Part shown: piece by piece, positions 26,839 to 34,023 of the stretch
Layout of the letters: every line of letters begins with the position of its first letter
Position numbering within the stretch: the first letter of the stretch is position 1
Origin: Thiopseudomonas denitrificans
GTDB taxonomy: Bacteria > Pseudomonadota > Gammaproteobacteria > Pseudomonadales > Pseudomonadaceae
Reading direction: 5' to 3'
DNA: 64,000 nucleotides
Assembly: GCF_002866065.1 (NCBI RefSeq)
Contig: NZ_LNJZ01000001.1
Coordinates: 1 to 64,000, forward strand
The notes under the pieces: model-generated
Told to the model about the DNA's origin: nothing
Databases searched by the model: none
Seen by the model: only the letters and a program-made list of their open reading frames with translations
Made by a program: the position numbers and the translations under genes

Positions 26839-28047
26839 ATGCAGCAGACAACTGAGCAACTCGACGAGCGCTTCACCGCCCTCGACCAGCTCCTGCTCGA
26901 CCACCAATCCCTGTGGCACAACCAGCCCTTCACCCAGCAAACCCTGGCCTGGGAAGCTGACCTCCCAGAACTATCCGCCTGGCTACGCGCACAGAGCCTC
27001 GAACACGCCGAACAGCACCAGCTGGAGCCATGGAAAGCATTAAAGGCACCATTAAAGGGGTCAGGTACATTTTTCGCAGAAAATATATACCTGACCCCTT
27101 TAATGCAGCTACCCCGCCATCCAGTCAAGCGACTCCCCGAAGCCATGTCCCGCGGCATTCCGGGTCGTAAATGGCAACAGATAGAAGCCTTCGCCGCCTG
27201 CCTGCCGCCACACTGGCAAGGCAGCCGCTGGCTCGACTGGTGTGCCGGCAAGGGCCACCTGGGCCGCCGACTGGCCTGGCCAAACGACTGCCTGTGCTGC
27301 ATTGAACACGATGCCCAGCTGATCAAGGACGGCCAGCAGCTCAGCGAGCAATGGCAGGTACAGGCCAGTCACCAGCACTGCGATGCCCTCAGCGAGCAGG
27401 CCATTTCTCACCTGGCCACCAGTGACACCTGGACAGCACTGCATGCCTGTGGCGACCTGCACACCAGCTTGCTACGGCACACAACAGGGCAGGGCGTACG
27501 CCGGCTGGCCATTGCCCCCTGCTGTTATAACCGTATCCGTGCCGGCCACTACCAGCCGCTATCCGCTCAAGGCAAGGCGTCCAAACTGCGGCTGGACCGC
27601 ACCATGCTCGGCTTGCCACTGCAAGCTACAGTCACCGCCGGCGCAGCCGAAGTACGCAAGCGCAACCGCAACATGGCCTGGCGGCTGGGCTTTGATCTGC
27701 TGCAGCGTCAGTGGCGCGATGTGGACGAATACTTGCCAGTACCCTCGATGGCCAACCGCTGGCAGCACGACAACTTTGCCGGCTGGTGCCAAGCCGCCGC
27801 CGAACTCAAAGGTATCGAAACCAAACCGGTAAGCGACTGGCGGGCAGCAGAACAGGCTGGATGGCAGCGACTGGCCGAAGTGCGCAACCTTGAACTGGTA
27901 CAAGGCCTGTTCCGCCGACCGCTGGAGCTATGGCTGCTGTTCGACATGGCCTTGCTCCTGCAAGAGCAGGGCTTTTCCGTACAGCTGGGCGAATTCTGCC
28001 CGCAGGAACTGACTCCAAGAAACCTGCTATTGCTCGCAGAAAGATAG
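26839..28047 (+). CDS. SAM-dependent methyltransferase-like protein with an in-frame repeat insertion
   Basis: A 402-residue protein with a Rossmann methyltransferase core in the middle. WLDWCAGKGHLGRRLAW (about 133-150) is the SAM motif, ALHACGDLHTSLL (about 200-212) follows, and IAPCCYNRIR is typical of the GSTCD/Methyltransf_32-like group. Substrate unknown. Residues 71-89 (LKGSGTFFAENIYLTPLM) come from a 54-bp AAAGGGGTCAGGT palindrome at 27051-27104. Removing those 54 bp would give KAPQLPRHPVKR and keep the frame. The insert sits in the linker before the core, so the enzyme may still fold. The ATG at 26839 follows a REP tail and lacks a clear ribosome site; the true start could be further in. 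Confidence 0.75.
   Translation: MQQTTEQLDERFTALDQLLLDHQSLWHNQPFTQQTLAWEADLPELSAWLRAQSLEHAEQHQLEPWKALKAPLKGSGTFFAENIYLTPLMQLPRHPVKRLPEAMSRGIPGRKWQQIEAFAACLPPHWQGSRWLDWCAGKGHLGRRLAWPNDCLCCIEHDAQLIKDGQQLSEQWQVQASHQHCDALSEQAISHLATSDTWTALHACGDLHTSLLRHTTGQGVRRLAIAPCCYNRIRAGHYQPLSAQGKASKLRLDRTMLGLPLQATVTAGAAEVRKRNRNMAWRLGFDLLQRQWRDVDEYLPVPSMANRWQHDNFAGWCQAAAELKGIETKPVSDWRAAEQAGWQRLAEVRNLELVQGLFRRPLELWLLFDMALLLQEQGFSVQLGEFCPQELTPRNLLLLAER
27051..27104. repeat. AAAGGGGTCAGGT palindrome, copy 2, inside a CDS
   Basis: Perfect 17-bp arms ATTAAAGGGGTCAGGTA (27051-27067) and TACCTGACCCCTTTAAT (27088-27104) around an A/T-rich 20-bp centre. Its 54-bp length is a multiple of three. Just upstream GCATTAAAGG (27037-27046) mirrors CCTTTAATGC (27097-27106), and ATTAAAGG is repeated, perhaps a trace of the insertion event. 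Confidence 0.9.
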
Positions 28048-28075
28048 AGGTAATAAAGGGACAGTCGCTGCTCCT

Positions 28076-28139
28076 GTAGGTACGAATTTATTCGTACATG
28101 AGGTAACGCCGGCGCTGTGCGAATAAATTCGCACCTACA
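28076..28139. repeat. GTAG-type REP pair beside the IS, cluster 10
   Basis: Head 28076-28098 has core GTACGAATTTATTCGTAC; tail 28116-28139 has core GTGCGAATAAATTCGCAC. The last two bases of the tail belong to the target duplication of the adjoining insertion sequence. Confidence 0.85.
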
Positions 28140-28147
28140 TCCCACCC

Positions 28148-29384
28148 CAGGGCAATCGCATGAAAGTAGCGAAGGGTGAAGAAACTGCCCGCAGGAGGTG
28201 AAAACCGGTGTAATGTCCCGTTTTTTACCGGGATGCCGCGATGCAACAGGAAGAAAGGCTGAGCCTGTCAGAGGTATTTGTCACGGTCGATGATCCACGC
28301 CAGTCAGGCAAGGTGGAGCACGATCTGGTGGAGTTGCTGGTGGTTGCTGTCAGTGCGGTACTTTCAGGAGCAGATACCTTTGTGGAAATCGAGGAGTGGG
28401 CCACGGAGAAGCTGCCGTGGTTGCGCCAACACTTGAAACTCGCCCATGGCATTGCCTCGCACGACACGTTTGCACGGGTCTTCAGCCTGATTGATCCGGA
28501 ACAGTTCGAGGCTGCGTTCCGCCGCTGGGTGGTCTCAATTCTGCCGGTCCTTGATGCCCAGGTGGTGGCTATAGACGGCAAGACCAGTCGACGATCGGGC
28601 AAGGCCAATAGCGCGCCTTTACATCTGGTCAGTGCGTTTGCCGCTGGTGCCAACCTGGTACTGGGTCAGCGGGCTGTAGCAAAAAAATCCAATGAGAAGA
28701 CCACGATTCCTGAATTGCTGGCAGTGCTCTCGCTGCAGGGCTGCATCGTCACACTCGATGCCATGGGTACCCAGGCCAACATCGCTCAGGCGATCCGTGA
28801 TCGAGGTGCGGACTATGTGCTGGCGGTCAAGGATAACCAGCCAACGCTGGCTGACGCGATCCGGGATTTCTTCGTGCTGTTCAAGCAAGCCCCGCAACAC
28901 ACGCCTCACACGATGTCGGAGACAGTAGAAAAGAATCACGGCCGCCTGGAAATACGCCGTTGCTACGCTTTCGACGCCCTGCAGTGCCTGCCGCGCAAGG
29001 AGCAGTGGCCGGATCTGGCCTCATTCGTGGTCATCGAGTCTGAGCGATCAATACAGAACAAAACCAGTATCGAACAGCGTCTGTATATCAGCAGCCTGCC
29101 AGCTCAGGCTGAACGCATTGCCACTGCAATCCGCCAGCACTGGTCTGTCGAAAACAACCTGCACTGGTGCATGGACGTGGTCTTTGCCGATGACCAGATG
29201 CGCGCAAGGACTGATCATGCCGGCCACAACATGGCGCTACTCAAGCAACTTGCCCTGAACTTGCTGAGAACTGACCCTACCGCCAGAAAGGGAAGCCTTA
29301 AGACCAAACGCCTCATCGCCGCGACCTCCGATACCTATCGCGCCGCACTGCTTGGCCTGAGCTGACTTTCATGCGATTGCCCTG
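28148..29384 (+). mobile_element. Intact ISAs1-family insertion sequence
   Basis: A 1237-bp element bounded by perfect 20-bp inverted repeats: CAGGGCAATCGCATGAAAGT at 28148-28167 and its complement at 29365-29384. It is flanked by a 10-bp direct repeat CATCCCACCC (28138-28147 and 29385-29394), the expected target duplication. Length, end structure and 8-10-bp duplication fit ISAs1. Perfect ends and duplication indicate a recent insertion. It landed at the outer edge of a REP tail and 9 bp before the -35 box of tRNA-Thr. Confidence 0.95.
28241..29365 (+). CDS. ISAs1-family transposase
   Basis: A 374-residue DDE transposase that would move the surrounding element. The N-terminal DDE_Tnp_1-associated region reads LVELLVVAVSAVLSGADTFVEIEEWA. 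Catalytic regions are VVAIDGKTSRRS near 110 (first Asp), VTLDAMGTQ near 170 (second Asp) and WSVENNLHWCMDVVF near 302 (Glu). No frameshift or stop interrupts it, so it is probably functional. The stop overlaps the first base of the right inverted repeat. A small CCCG/CGGG hairpin lies just before the ATG at 28241. Confidence 0.95.
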   Translation: MQQEERLSLSEVFVTVDDPRQSGKVEHDLVELLVVAVSAVLSGADTFVEIEEWATEKLPWLRQHLKLAHGIASHDTFARVFSLIDPEQFEAAFRRWVVSILPVLDAQVVAIDGKTSRRSGKANSAPLHLVSAFAAGANLVLGQRAVAKKSNEKTTIPELLAVLSLQGCIVTLDAMGTQANIAQAIRDRGADYVLAVKDNQPTLADAIRDFFVLFKQAPQHTPHTMSETVEKNHGRLEIRRCYAFDALQCLPRKEQWPDLASFVVIESERSIQNKTSIEQRLYISSLPAQAERIATAIRQHWSVENNLHWCMDVVFADDQMRARTDHAGHNMALLKQLALNLLRTDPTARKGSLKTKRLIAATSDTYRAALLGLS

Positions 29385-29403
29385 CATCCCACCCAAACAG
29401 GCC

Positions 29404-29431
29404 TTTACAAGATAAAATCTGCCGCTATAAT
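29404..29431 (+). promoter_or_regulatory. Promoter of tRNA-Thr
   Basis: TTTACA (29404-29409), 16-nt spacer, TATAAT (29426-29431), followed by a GC-rich GCGC stretch, typical of stable RNA promoters. The IS target duplication ends only 9 bp upstream of the -35 box. Confidence 0.75.
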
Positions 29432-29441
29432 GGCGCACATT

Positions 29442-29517
<76 letters not shown>

Positions 29518-29524
29518 TAACATC

Positions 29525-29553
29525 AAAAGGCTCGCAGAATTGCGGGCCTTTTT
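29525..29553. terminator. Terminator of tRNA-Thr, possibly bidirectional
   Basis: AAAAGGCTCGC (29525-29535) pairs with GCGGGCCTTTTT (29542-29553). A/T runs on both sides mean it may also end the convergent peptidase gene, whose stop is at 29558. Confidence 0.75.
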
Positions 29554-29557
29554 GTTT

Positions 29558-30466
29558 TTACAGTTTCGTTCCTGCCTTGAATGTATCGCACTGTGCCATA
29601 TCTCCGCTATCAAACCCGCGCTTGAACCAGCGCATGCGCTGTTCCGATGTGCCGTGAGTGAAGCTGTCGGGAGTGACGGTACCGGTGGCCTGTTTTTGCA
29701 GGCGGTCGTCGCCGATTGCGGCGGCTGCGTTCAGGGCTTGTTGCATTTCGCCCGGGGCGAGCATTTGGCGATGGCGGTCAGCATGATGGCCCCAGACACC
29801 GGCGAAACAGTCGGCCTGTAGCTCCTGGCGTACAGATAGCTGGTTTTGCTGTGCTTTGGACAGGCCCTGTTGGGCCTTGCGTACTTCGGCAGAAATGCCG
29901 GTGATGGTCTGGATGTGGTGGCCGACCTCGTGGGCGATCACGTAGGCCTGGGCGAAGTCGCCGGGTGCTTTGTAGCGGGTTTTCAGGTCGTGGTAGAACG
30001 ACAGGTCGATGTAGACCTTGCGGTCGGCCGGGCAGTAGAAGGGGCCGACGGCGGCGCTGGCCGAACCACAGGCAGACTGCACATGGCCACTGAACAGCAC
30101 CAGGGTTGGTGCCGGGTAGCGCTGGCCCTGTTTGGCGAAGATCTCTGTCCAGGTGTCTTCGGTGTCGGCCAGGATTACCGAGACGAATTCGCCCAGACGC
30201 TGCTGTTCTGCACTCAGCTGGGCCGGTGTGCTGCTGGTGCTGACCTGTTCGCCGGTCAGTAGCGGCATCAGGTCGATGCCGAGCATGCGTGCGCCAAAGA
30301 AGGCCAGTACGCCCAGCAACAGCAGGGTACGGCCGCCTTTGGTTTTGAGCAGTACCGGTAGTAGGCGCATGGCGATGCCGCCGCCCATGGCGGCATTGAT
30401 TGGTGAGCTTTTTTGGCCGCGACGGTCATCCACGTTGTCGCTACGGCGACGGTCTTCCCAGCGCAT
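29558..30466 (-). CDS. Neutral zinc metallopeptidase (YpfJ family)
   Basis: A 302-residue predicted membrane-anchored peptidase. It has a basic N-terminus (MRWEDRRRSDNVDDRRG), one transmembrane segment (RTLLLLGVLAFFGARMLGI, about 45-63) and a large extracytoplasmic domain. The zinc motif is HEVGHH in AQAYVIAHEVGHHIQTITGI near 195, with ELQADCFAGVWGHHA downstream as the third-ligand region. CGSASAAVGPFYCP is also typical of the family. Substrates are unknown. The ATG at 30466 has AGGAG 7 nt upstream; upstream in-frame codons read through a REP and are rejected. Confidence 0.9.
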   Translation of the reverse strand: MRWEDRRRSDNVDDRRGQKSSPINAAMGGGIAMRLLPVLLKTKGGRTLLLLGVLAFFGARMLGIDLMPLLTGEQVSTSSTPAQLSAEQQRLGEFVSVILADTEDTWTEIFAKQGQRYPAPTLVLFSGHVQSACGSASAAVGPFYCPADRKVYIDLSFYHDLKTRYKAPGDFAQAYVIAHEVGHHIQTITGISAEVRKAQQGLSKAQQNQLSVRQELQADCFAGVWGHHADRHRQMLAPGEMQQALNAAAAIGDDRLQKQATGTVTPDSFTHGTSEQRMRWFKRGFDSGDMAQCDTFKAGTKL

Positions 30467-30551
30467 ATGGTGTCTCCTGTTTATGTGGACCCTGCGACTA
30501 CGCTTCACTTCGCGCAGGATGACAGTGCTGGTACAGTTCAGCGTTGCACAT

Positions 30552-30627
30552 GTAGGTCCGAATTTATTCGGACAGGCCCGGCAAGGCCGGGCTGCATATA
30601 CCATGTTCGAATAAATTCGAACCTACA
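30552..30627. repeat. GTAG-type REP pair, cluster 11
   Basis: Head 30552-30574 has core GTCCGAATTTATTCGGAC. A perfect central hairpin GCCCGGC-AAG-GCCGGGC lies at 30576-30592. Tail 30604-30627 has core GTTCGAATAAATTCGAAC. Confidence 0.88.
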
Positions 30628-30644
30628 GAAGCGCATATAAAAAC

Positions 30645-30703
30645 GTTGTGCGAAGGGGCTTGCCTCTGAGAAAACCTGTGTCTTCTATCGGGGGCAAGCC
30701 CCC
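30645..30703. repeat. GGGGCTTGCC repeat pair
   Basis: A second repeat family. TGTGCGAAGGGGCTTGCC begins near 30647 and continues CTCTGAGAAA. A related GGGGGCAAGCCCCC palindrome lies at 30690-30703 in opposite sense. A matching copy, also just outside a GTAG-type pair, is at 33715-33747 on the other strand. Confidence 0.75.
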
Positions 30704-30764
30704 TCATACAAAAGCAAGTCCTTCATACAACAGGCAGCACGAGCCAGCGAGTCGTATGTGTTTG

Positions 30765-31421
30765 TTAGTCTTCTTCGATAACCATGTCTTCCGGCAGTTC
30801 GGGCTCGATCAGTTGTAGCCAGGCGGCCAGCTGATCGTAGGCTTCGTCGGTGCCGATGCGCTTGGTGGCGGAAAACAGCTGGATGCCGGCAATGTCGCCC
30901 CACTCATCCTGCAGCTGCTTGCGGGTTTTCTGCAGGGCGCTGCGACCGGCGCCGGGCGTCAGTTTGTCGCATTTGGTCAGCAGGACATGCACTGGCATGC
31001 CGGCGCCTTTGGCCCAGTCCAGCATCATGCGGTCGAAGGGGCTGAAGGGGTGACGGATGTCCATCATCAGCACCACGCCGGTCAGACAGTCGCGCCGGCT
31101 CAGGTAGGCTTCCAGGTGCTTCTGCCAGTGCTGTTTGAGCGGAATCGGCACCTTGGCGTAGCCGTAGCCAGGCAAGTCGACCAGCCGGCGCTGCTCATCC
31201 AGGCTGAAGAAGTTGAGCAGCTGGGTGCGCCCGGGAGTTTTCGAGGTGCGAGCCAGGCTGGCACGGGTCAATGTATTGATCGCGCTGGATTTGCCCGAGT
31301 TGGAACGGCCGACAAAGGCGACCTCAAGGCCCTCGTCCGGCGGGCACTGTTCAACCTTGGCGGCGCTGATCAGGAATTGCGCCTTTTGACACAGGCCGGG
31401 AAGCGGGTTTTTTTGCTGCAT
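30765..31421 (-). CDS. engB: Ribosome biogenesis GTPase EngB (YihA/YsxC)
   Basis: A 218-residue GTPase needed for assembly of the 50S ribosomal subunit. G1 is GRSNSGKSS near 38, G3 DLPGYGYA near 87, G4 TKCDK near 153 and G5 FSATKRIG near 187. The C-terminal extension is acidic ([13 protein letters not shown]). GGAGA precedes the ATG at 31421. It diverges from cytochrome c4, as in Pseudomonas, but its usual other neighbour, ersA-polA, is far away in this genome. Confidence 0.96.
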   Translation of the reverse strand: MQQKNPLPGLCQKAQFLISAAKVEQCPPDEGLEVAFVGRSNSGKSSAINTLTRASLARTSKTPGRTQLLNFFSLDEQRRLVDLPGYGYAKVPIPLKQHWQKHLEAYLSRRDCLTGVVLMMDIRHPFSPFDRMMLDWAKGAGMPVHVLLTKCDKLTPGAGRSALQKTRKQLQDEWGDIAGIQLFSATKRIGTDEAYDQLAAWLQLIEPELPEDMVIEED

Positions 31422-31455
31422 GACATCTCCAAGTGATTTTGATCATCCCAGAACG

Positions 31456-31484
31456 TTTCAGTTTTATGGCTGGCAGTATATAAT
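31456..31484 (+). promoter_or_regulatory. Possible promoter of the cytochrome c4 gene
   Basis: TATAAT at 31479-31484 with a weak -35 (TTTCAG, 31456-31461) at 17-nt spacing, about 160 bp upstream of the gene. Reasonable -10, poor -35. Confidence 0.4.
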
Positions 31485-31647
31485 GCCGCCAATTTTGTGC
31501 ATACATTGCATCGTATTGGCCTACACATTGGGTTTTGTAGGGTTTATGCTGATAGCTGCATGATTACGTGCCGGGCAGGACAGGATGACACAGAGCGACC
31601 GTATCTGCCCCGGATAAATTTACTTTTGCCGTTGTTGGAATGAGCTG

Positions 31648-32256
31648 ATGAACAAACTAGTCGTAAGTCTGCTGCTGAGCCTGGGCATTACTGGCCTTGC
31701 GCATGCGGCCGGTGATGCAGAAGCCGGAAAAAACAAGATCCTGATGTGCCAGGCCTGTCACGGTGCTGATGGTAATACCACGTTGATGCCGACCTATCCG
31801 AAGCTTGGCGGCCAGGGTGCGAACTACCTGTTCAAACAGATGCTGGACATCAAGACTGGCGAACGTCCGGTCGTGGAAATGACCGGCATGCTGGATGCGA
31901 TGTCGGATCAGGACATGAAAGACATCGCGGCATGGTATGCCAGCCAGAAAGGCACTACCGGCTACGCCGACCCCGAGCTGGCCGAGCGTGGTGAAGCATT
32001 GTTCCGTGGCGGCAAGCTGGCTGATGGCATGCCTGCCTGTAGCGGTTGTCACTCGCCTGATGGTGCCGGCCTCGATCTGGCCCGGTATCCCAAGCTGAGC
32101 GGCCAGCATGCCGACTATATTGCCAAGCAGCTGACCGACTTCCGCGAAGGCGACCGTTACAATGACGGTGATGCCATGACCATGCGTGATGTGGCTGAAA
32201 AGCTGAGCAACAAGGACATCAAGGCGCTGGCGAGCTACATTCAGGGCCTGCACTGA
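31648..32256 (+). CDS. Dihaem cytochrome c4
   Basis: A 202-residue periplasmic electron carrier feeding terminal oxidases. The signal peptide is about 20 residues (GLAHA-AG). Two c-type haem sites are seen, CQACH near 34 and CSGCH near 131, each with a downstream Met ligand region (MTGMLDAMSDQDM; NDGDAMTMRDVAEKLSNKDIKALA). The two halves are clearly similar, as expected for c4. GGAATGAG precedes the ATG at 31648. It corresponds to the cc4 gene that flanks engB in pseudomonads. A terminator follows. Confidence 0.94.
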   Translation: MNKLVVSLLLSLGITGLAHAAGDAEAGKNKILMCQACHGADGNTTLMPTYPKLGGQGANYLFKQMLDIKTGERPVVEMTGMLDAMSDQDMKDIAAWYASQKGTTGYADPELAERGEALFRGGKLADGMPACSGCHSPDGAGLDLARYPKLSGQHADYIAKQLTDFREGDRYNDGDAMTMRDVAEKLSNKDIKALASYIQGLH

Positions 32257-32277
32257 CCCGGGCTGTCAACCGCAGAC

Positions 32278-32311
32278 AAAACGCCACCGCGCAGTTGCCG
32301 GTGGCGTTTTT
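32278..32311 (+). terminator. Terminator of the cytochrome c4 gene
   Basis: AAAACGCCACC (32278-32288) and GGTGGCGTTTTT (32300-32311) form a strong stem with a T run, 22 bp after the stop. Confidence 0.85.
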
Positions 32312-32409
32312 CGTTGTAAAACTGATTGCAGACAAGTTTGGCCAACCACCGATAGCCAGCTTGGTGTATGGTTGACCCCGTTAGTGGGATATTAAATAAG
32401 GAGCTCACC

Positions 32410-33600
32410 ATGCAGCTGATGGACAGGTCCAAGGCACTGGGCATTACGCCTTTTTTGCGTCTGGGATTTCGACCTTTCTTCTTCTTCGGCGTGCTGCTGG
32501 CAATGCTGGCAGTTCCTGTCTGGGTAATGGCGTTGACCGGGCATGTCGAGTCCTGGCAGCCGGTTGGAGGCTGGCTGGCCTGGCACCGACATGAGTTGCT
32601 GTTCGGCTTTGCCGGTGCCATCGTTGCCGGCTTTTTGCTGACCGCAGTCCAGACCTGGACCGGAGTGCCCGGCCTGTCGGGCAAGCTTTTGCTCGGGTTG
32701 ACGGTGATCTGGCTACTGGCTCGCCTGAGCTGGCTGGCCGGCATGCCGCTGGGCTGGGTGATCCTGTTCAATGGTCTGTTCATGCCGCTGGTGGCGTTGC
32801 AAATGGCGCGCAGCGTCTGGCCGGTACGTCAGGTGCGCAACTATCCGCTGGTGGTGGTGCTGGTCGCCCTGTCGTTGCTGGAGTTGCTGGTGCTGTATGG
32901 TGTGGCCAAGGGTGATGATGCCCTGCAGCGTCAGGGTGTATTGGGCGGTGTCTGGGCGGTAGGCGCACTGATGAGCATTATTGGTGGCCGGGTCATTCCG
33001 TTTTTCACCCAGCGCGGTTTGCTGCGCCCCAGGCAGGTTGCACCGATCAACTGGCTGGAGCAGGCCTTGCAGTTGGGCACGGCGGTAATCATCCTGTCTT
33101 TTGCCGCAGGCTGGGCGCTTGAGCGCAATGCCTTTCTGGGCGTGATTTTCATTGCCATGGGTGTCGGGCACGGTGTGCGCGTGGGACGCTGGCATGATGC
33201 CGGGCTGTGGAAGGTGCCGCTACTGTGGTCGCTGCACCTTGCCTACTACTGGTTTGTGGTGGCGTTTCTGGCCATGGGGCTGTGGCATCTTGAGTGGATC
33301 GACAACTTCAGCGTGGCGGTACACGCGTTGACGGTTGGCGGCATGGCGGGCCTGATTCTTGGAATGATTGCCCGCGTCACTCTGGGCCATACCGGACGCA
33401 TGCTGAATCCGCCAAAAGCGATGGTGATCGGTTTTGCCATCTTCAACGCTGGCGCGCTGTTCCGGGTGTTCGGGGTGGGCGTGGCTTACATCGGCTTTTT
33501 GTGGCTGGCCGCGTTGTGCTGGTTTGTTGCGCTGCTGATCTATCTGGTCAATTACGGCCCGATGTTGTGGAAGGCGCGCGTGGATGGGGCGCCGGGTTAG
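32410..33600 (+). CDS. NnrS family membrane protein
   Basis: A 396-residue inner-membrane protein with about twelve hydrophobic segments. NnrS proteins are haem/copper membrane proteins tied to nitric oxide stress relief in denitrifiers. The family opening LRLGFRPFFFFGVLLAMLAVPVWVM, the WHRHELLFGFAGAIVAGFLLTAVQTWTG segment with its conserved His pair and GGRVIPFFTQRG are all present. Late His/Gly motifs VHALTVGGMAGLILGMIARVTLGHTGR complete the match. AAGGAG lies 6 nt before the ATG at 32410. No nitrite or nitric oxide reductase genes adjoin it, so here it may act as a general NO tolerance factor. Confidence 0.92.
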   Translation: MQLMDRSKALGITPFLRLGFRPFFFFGVLLAMLAVPVWVMALTGHVESWQPVGGWLAWHRHELLFGFAGAIVAGFLLTAVQTWTGVPGLSGKLLLGLTVIWLLARLSWLAGMPLGWVILFNGLFMPLVALQMARSVWPVRQVRNYPLVVVLVALSLLELLVLYGVAKGDDALQRQGVLGGVWAVGALMSIIGGRVIPFFTQRGLLRPRQVAPINWLEQALQLGTAVIILSFAAGWALERNAFLGVIFIAMGVGHGVRVGRWHDAGLWKVPLLWSLHLAYYWFVVAFLAMGLWHLEWIDNFSVAVHALTVGGMAGLILGMIARVTLGHTGRMLNPPKAMVIGFAIFNAGALFRVFGVGVAYIGFLWLAALCWFVALLIYLVNYGPMLWKARVDGAPG

Positions 33601-33620
33601 TGGTTGGCTGTTTATGTTTT

Positions 33621-33696
33621 GTAGGTCCGAATTTATTCGGACAGCCCGGGCAAGGTCGTGCGGCGGTGTGGATGTGCGAATGAATTCGCACCCACA
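33621..33696. repeat. GTAG-type REP pair, cluster 12
   Basis: Head 33621-33643 has core GTCCGAATTTATTCGGAC. The central CCGG hairpin is present but decayed (GCCCGGGCAAGGTCGTGC). Tail 33673-33696 has core GTGCGAATGAATTCGCAC and ends CCCACA in place of CCTACA. Confidence 0.85.
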
Positions 33697-33714
33697 GTTG
33701 GTGTTTTGCAGGAA

Positions 33715-33747
33715 GAGGCTTTCTCAGGGGCAAGCCCCTTCGCACAA
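33715..33747 (-). repeat. GGGGCTTGCC repeat, single copy
   Basis: On the minus strand it reads TTGTGCGAAGGGGCTTGCCC then CTGAGAAAGCC, nearly identical to 30645-30677. Like that copy it lies within 20 bp of a GTAG-type tail. Confidence 0.75.
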
Positions 33748-34023
33748 TCAGCTTTGCGGCTGCGTGTAGCATCAGGGCTTCATGCAGCCATCACGCAAAC
33801 ATGAAGGAGTATCGGCCAGCCAACAGGATGGGCTGGCGGCAGGGAACAGGGGGCGAAATCGACCTTTGTATAGCTGTTAAAAACTGGTGGGGCCCTAGAA
33901 TGGAAAAATAAGCAGCGTCCTGTCCGGAGCACAACCCCCGAACGGCACGCATCATCGGCCTATCAGGCTGGTGGGCAAGTGCGGCACAAACTCATATGAA
34001 CCGTATTTTTTGAGGTGATTTTC
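33748..34023. other. Non-coding upstream region of the CoA transferase gene
   Basis: About 275 bp without a gene. It contains a GCCAGCC/GGGCTGGC hairpin (33816-33838) and A/T-rich stretches, but I could not settle on a promoter. It has no RccR-type site. Confidence 0.4.

Noticed and set aside
29558-30604. Longer start for the zinc peptidase at 30604
   Set aside because: The added 46 residues are a translation of REP sequence, and AGGAG marks the start at 30466.
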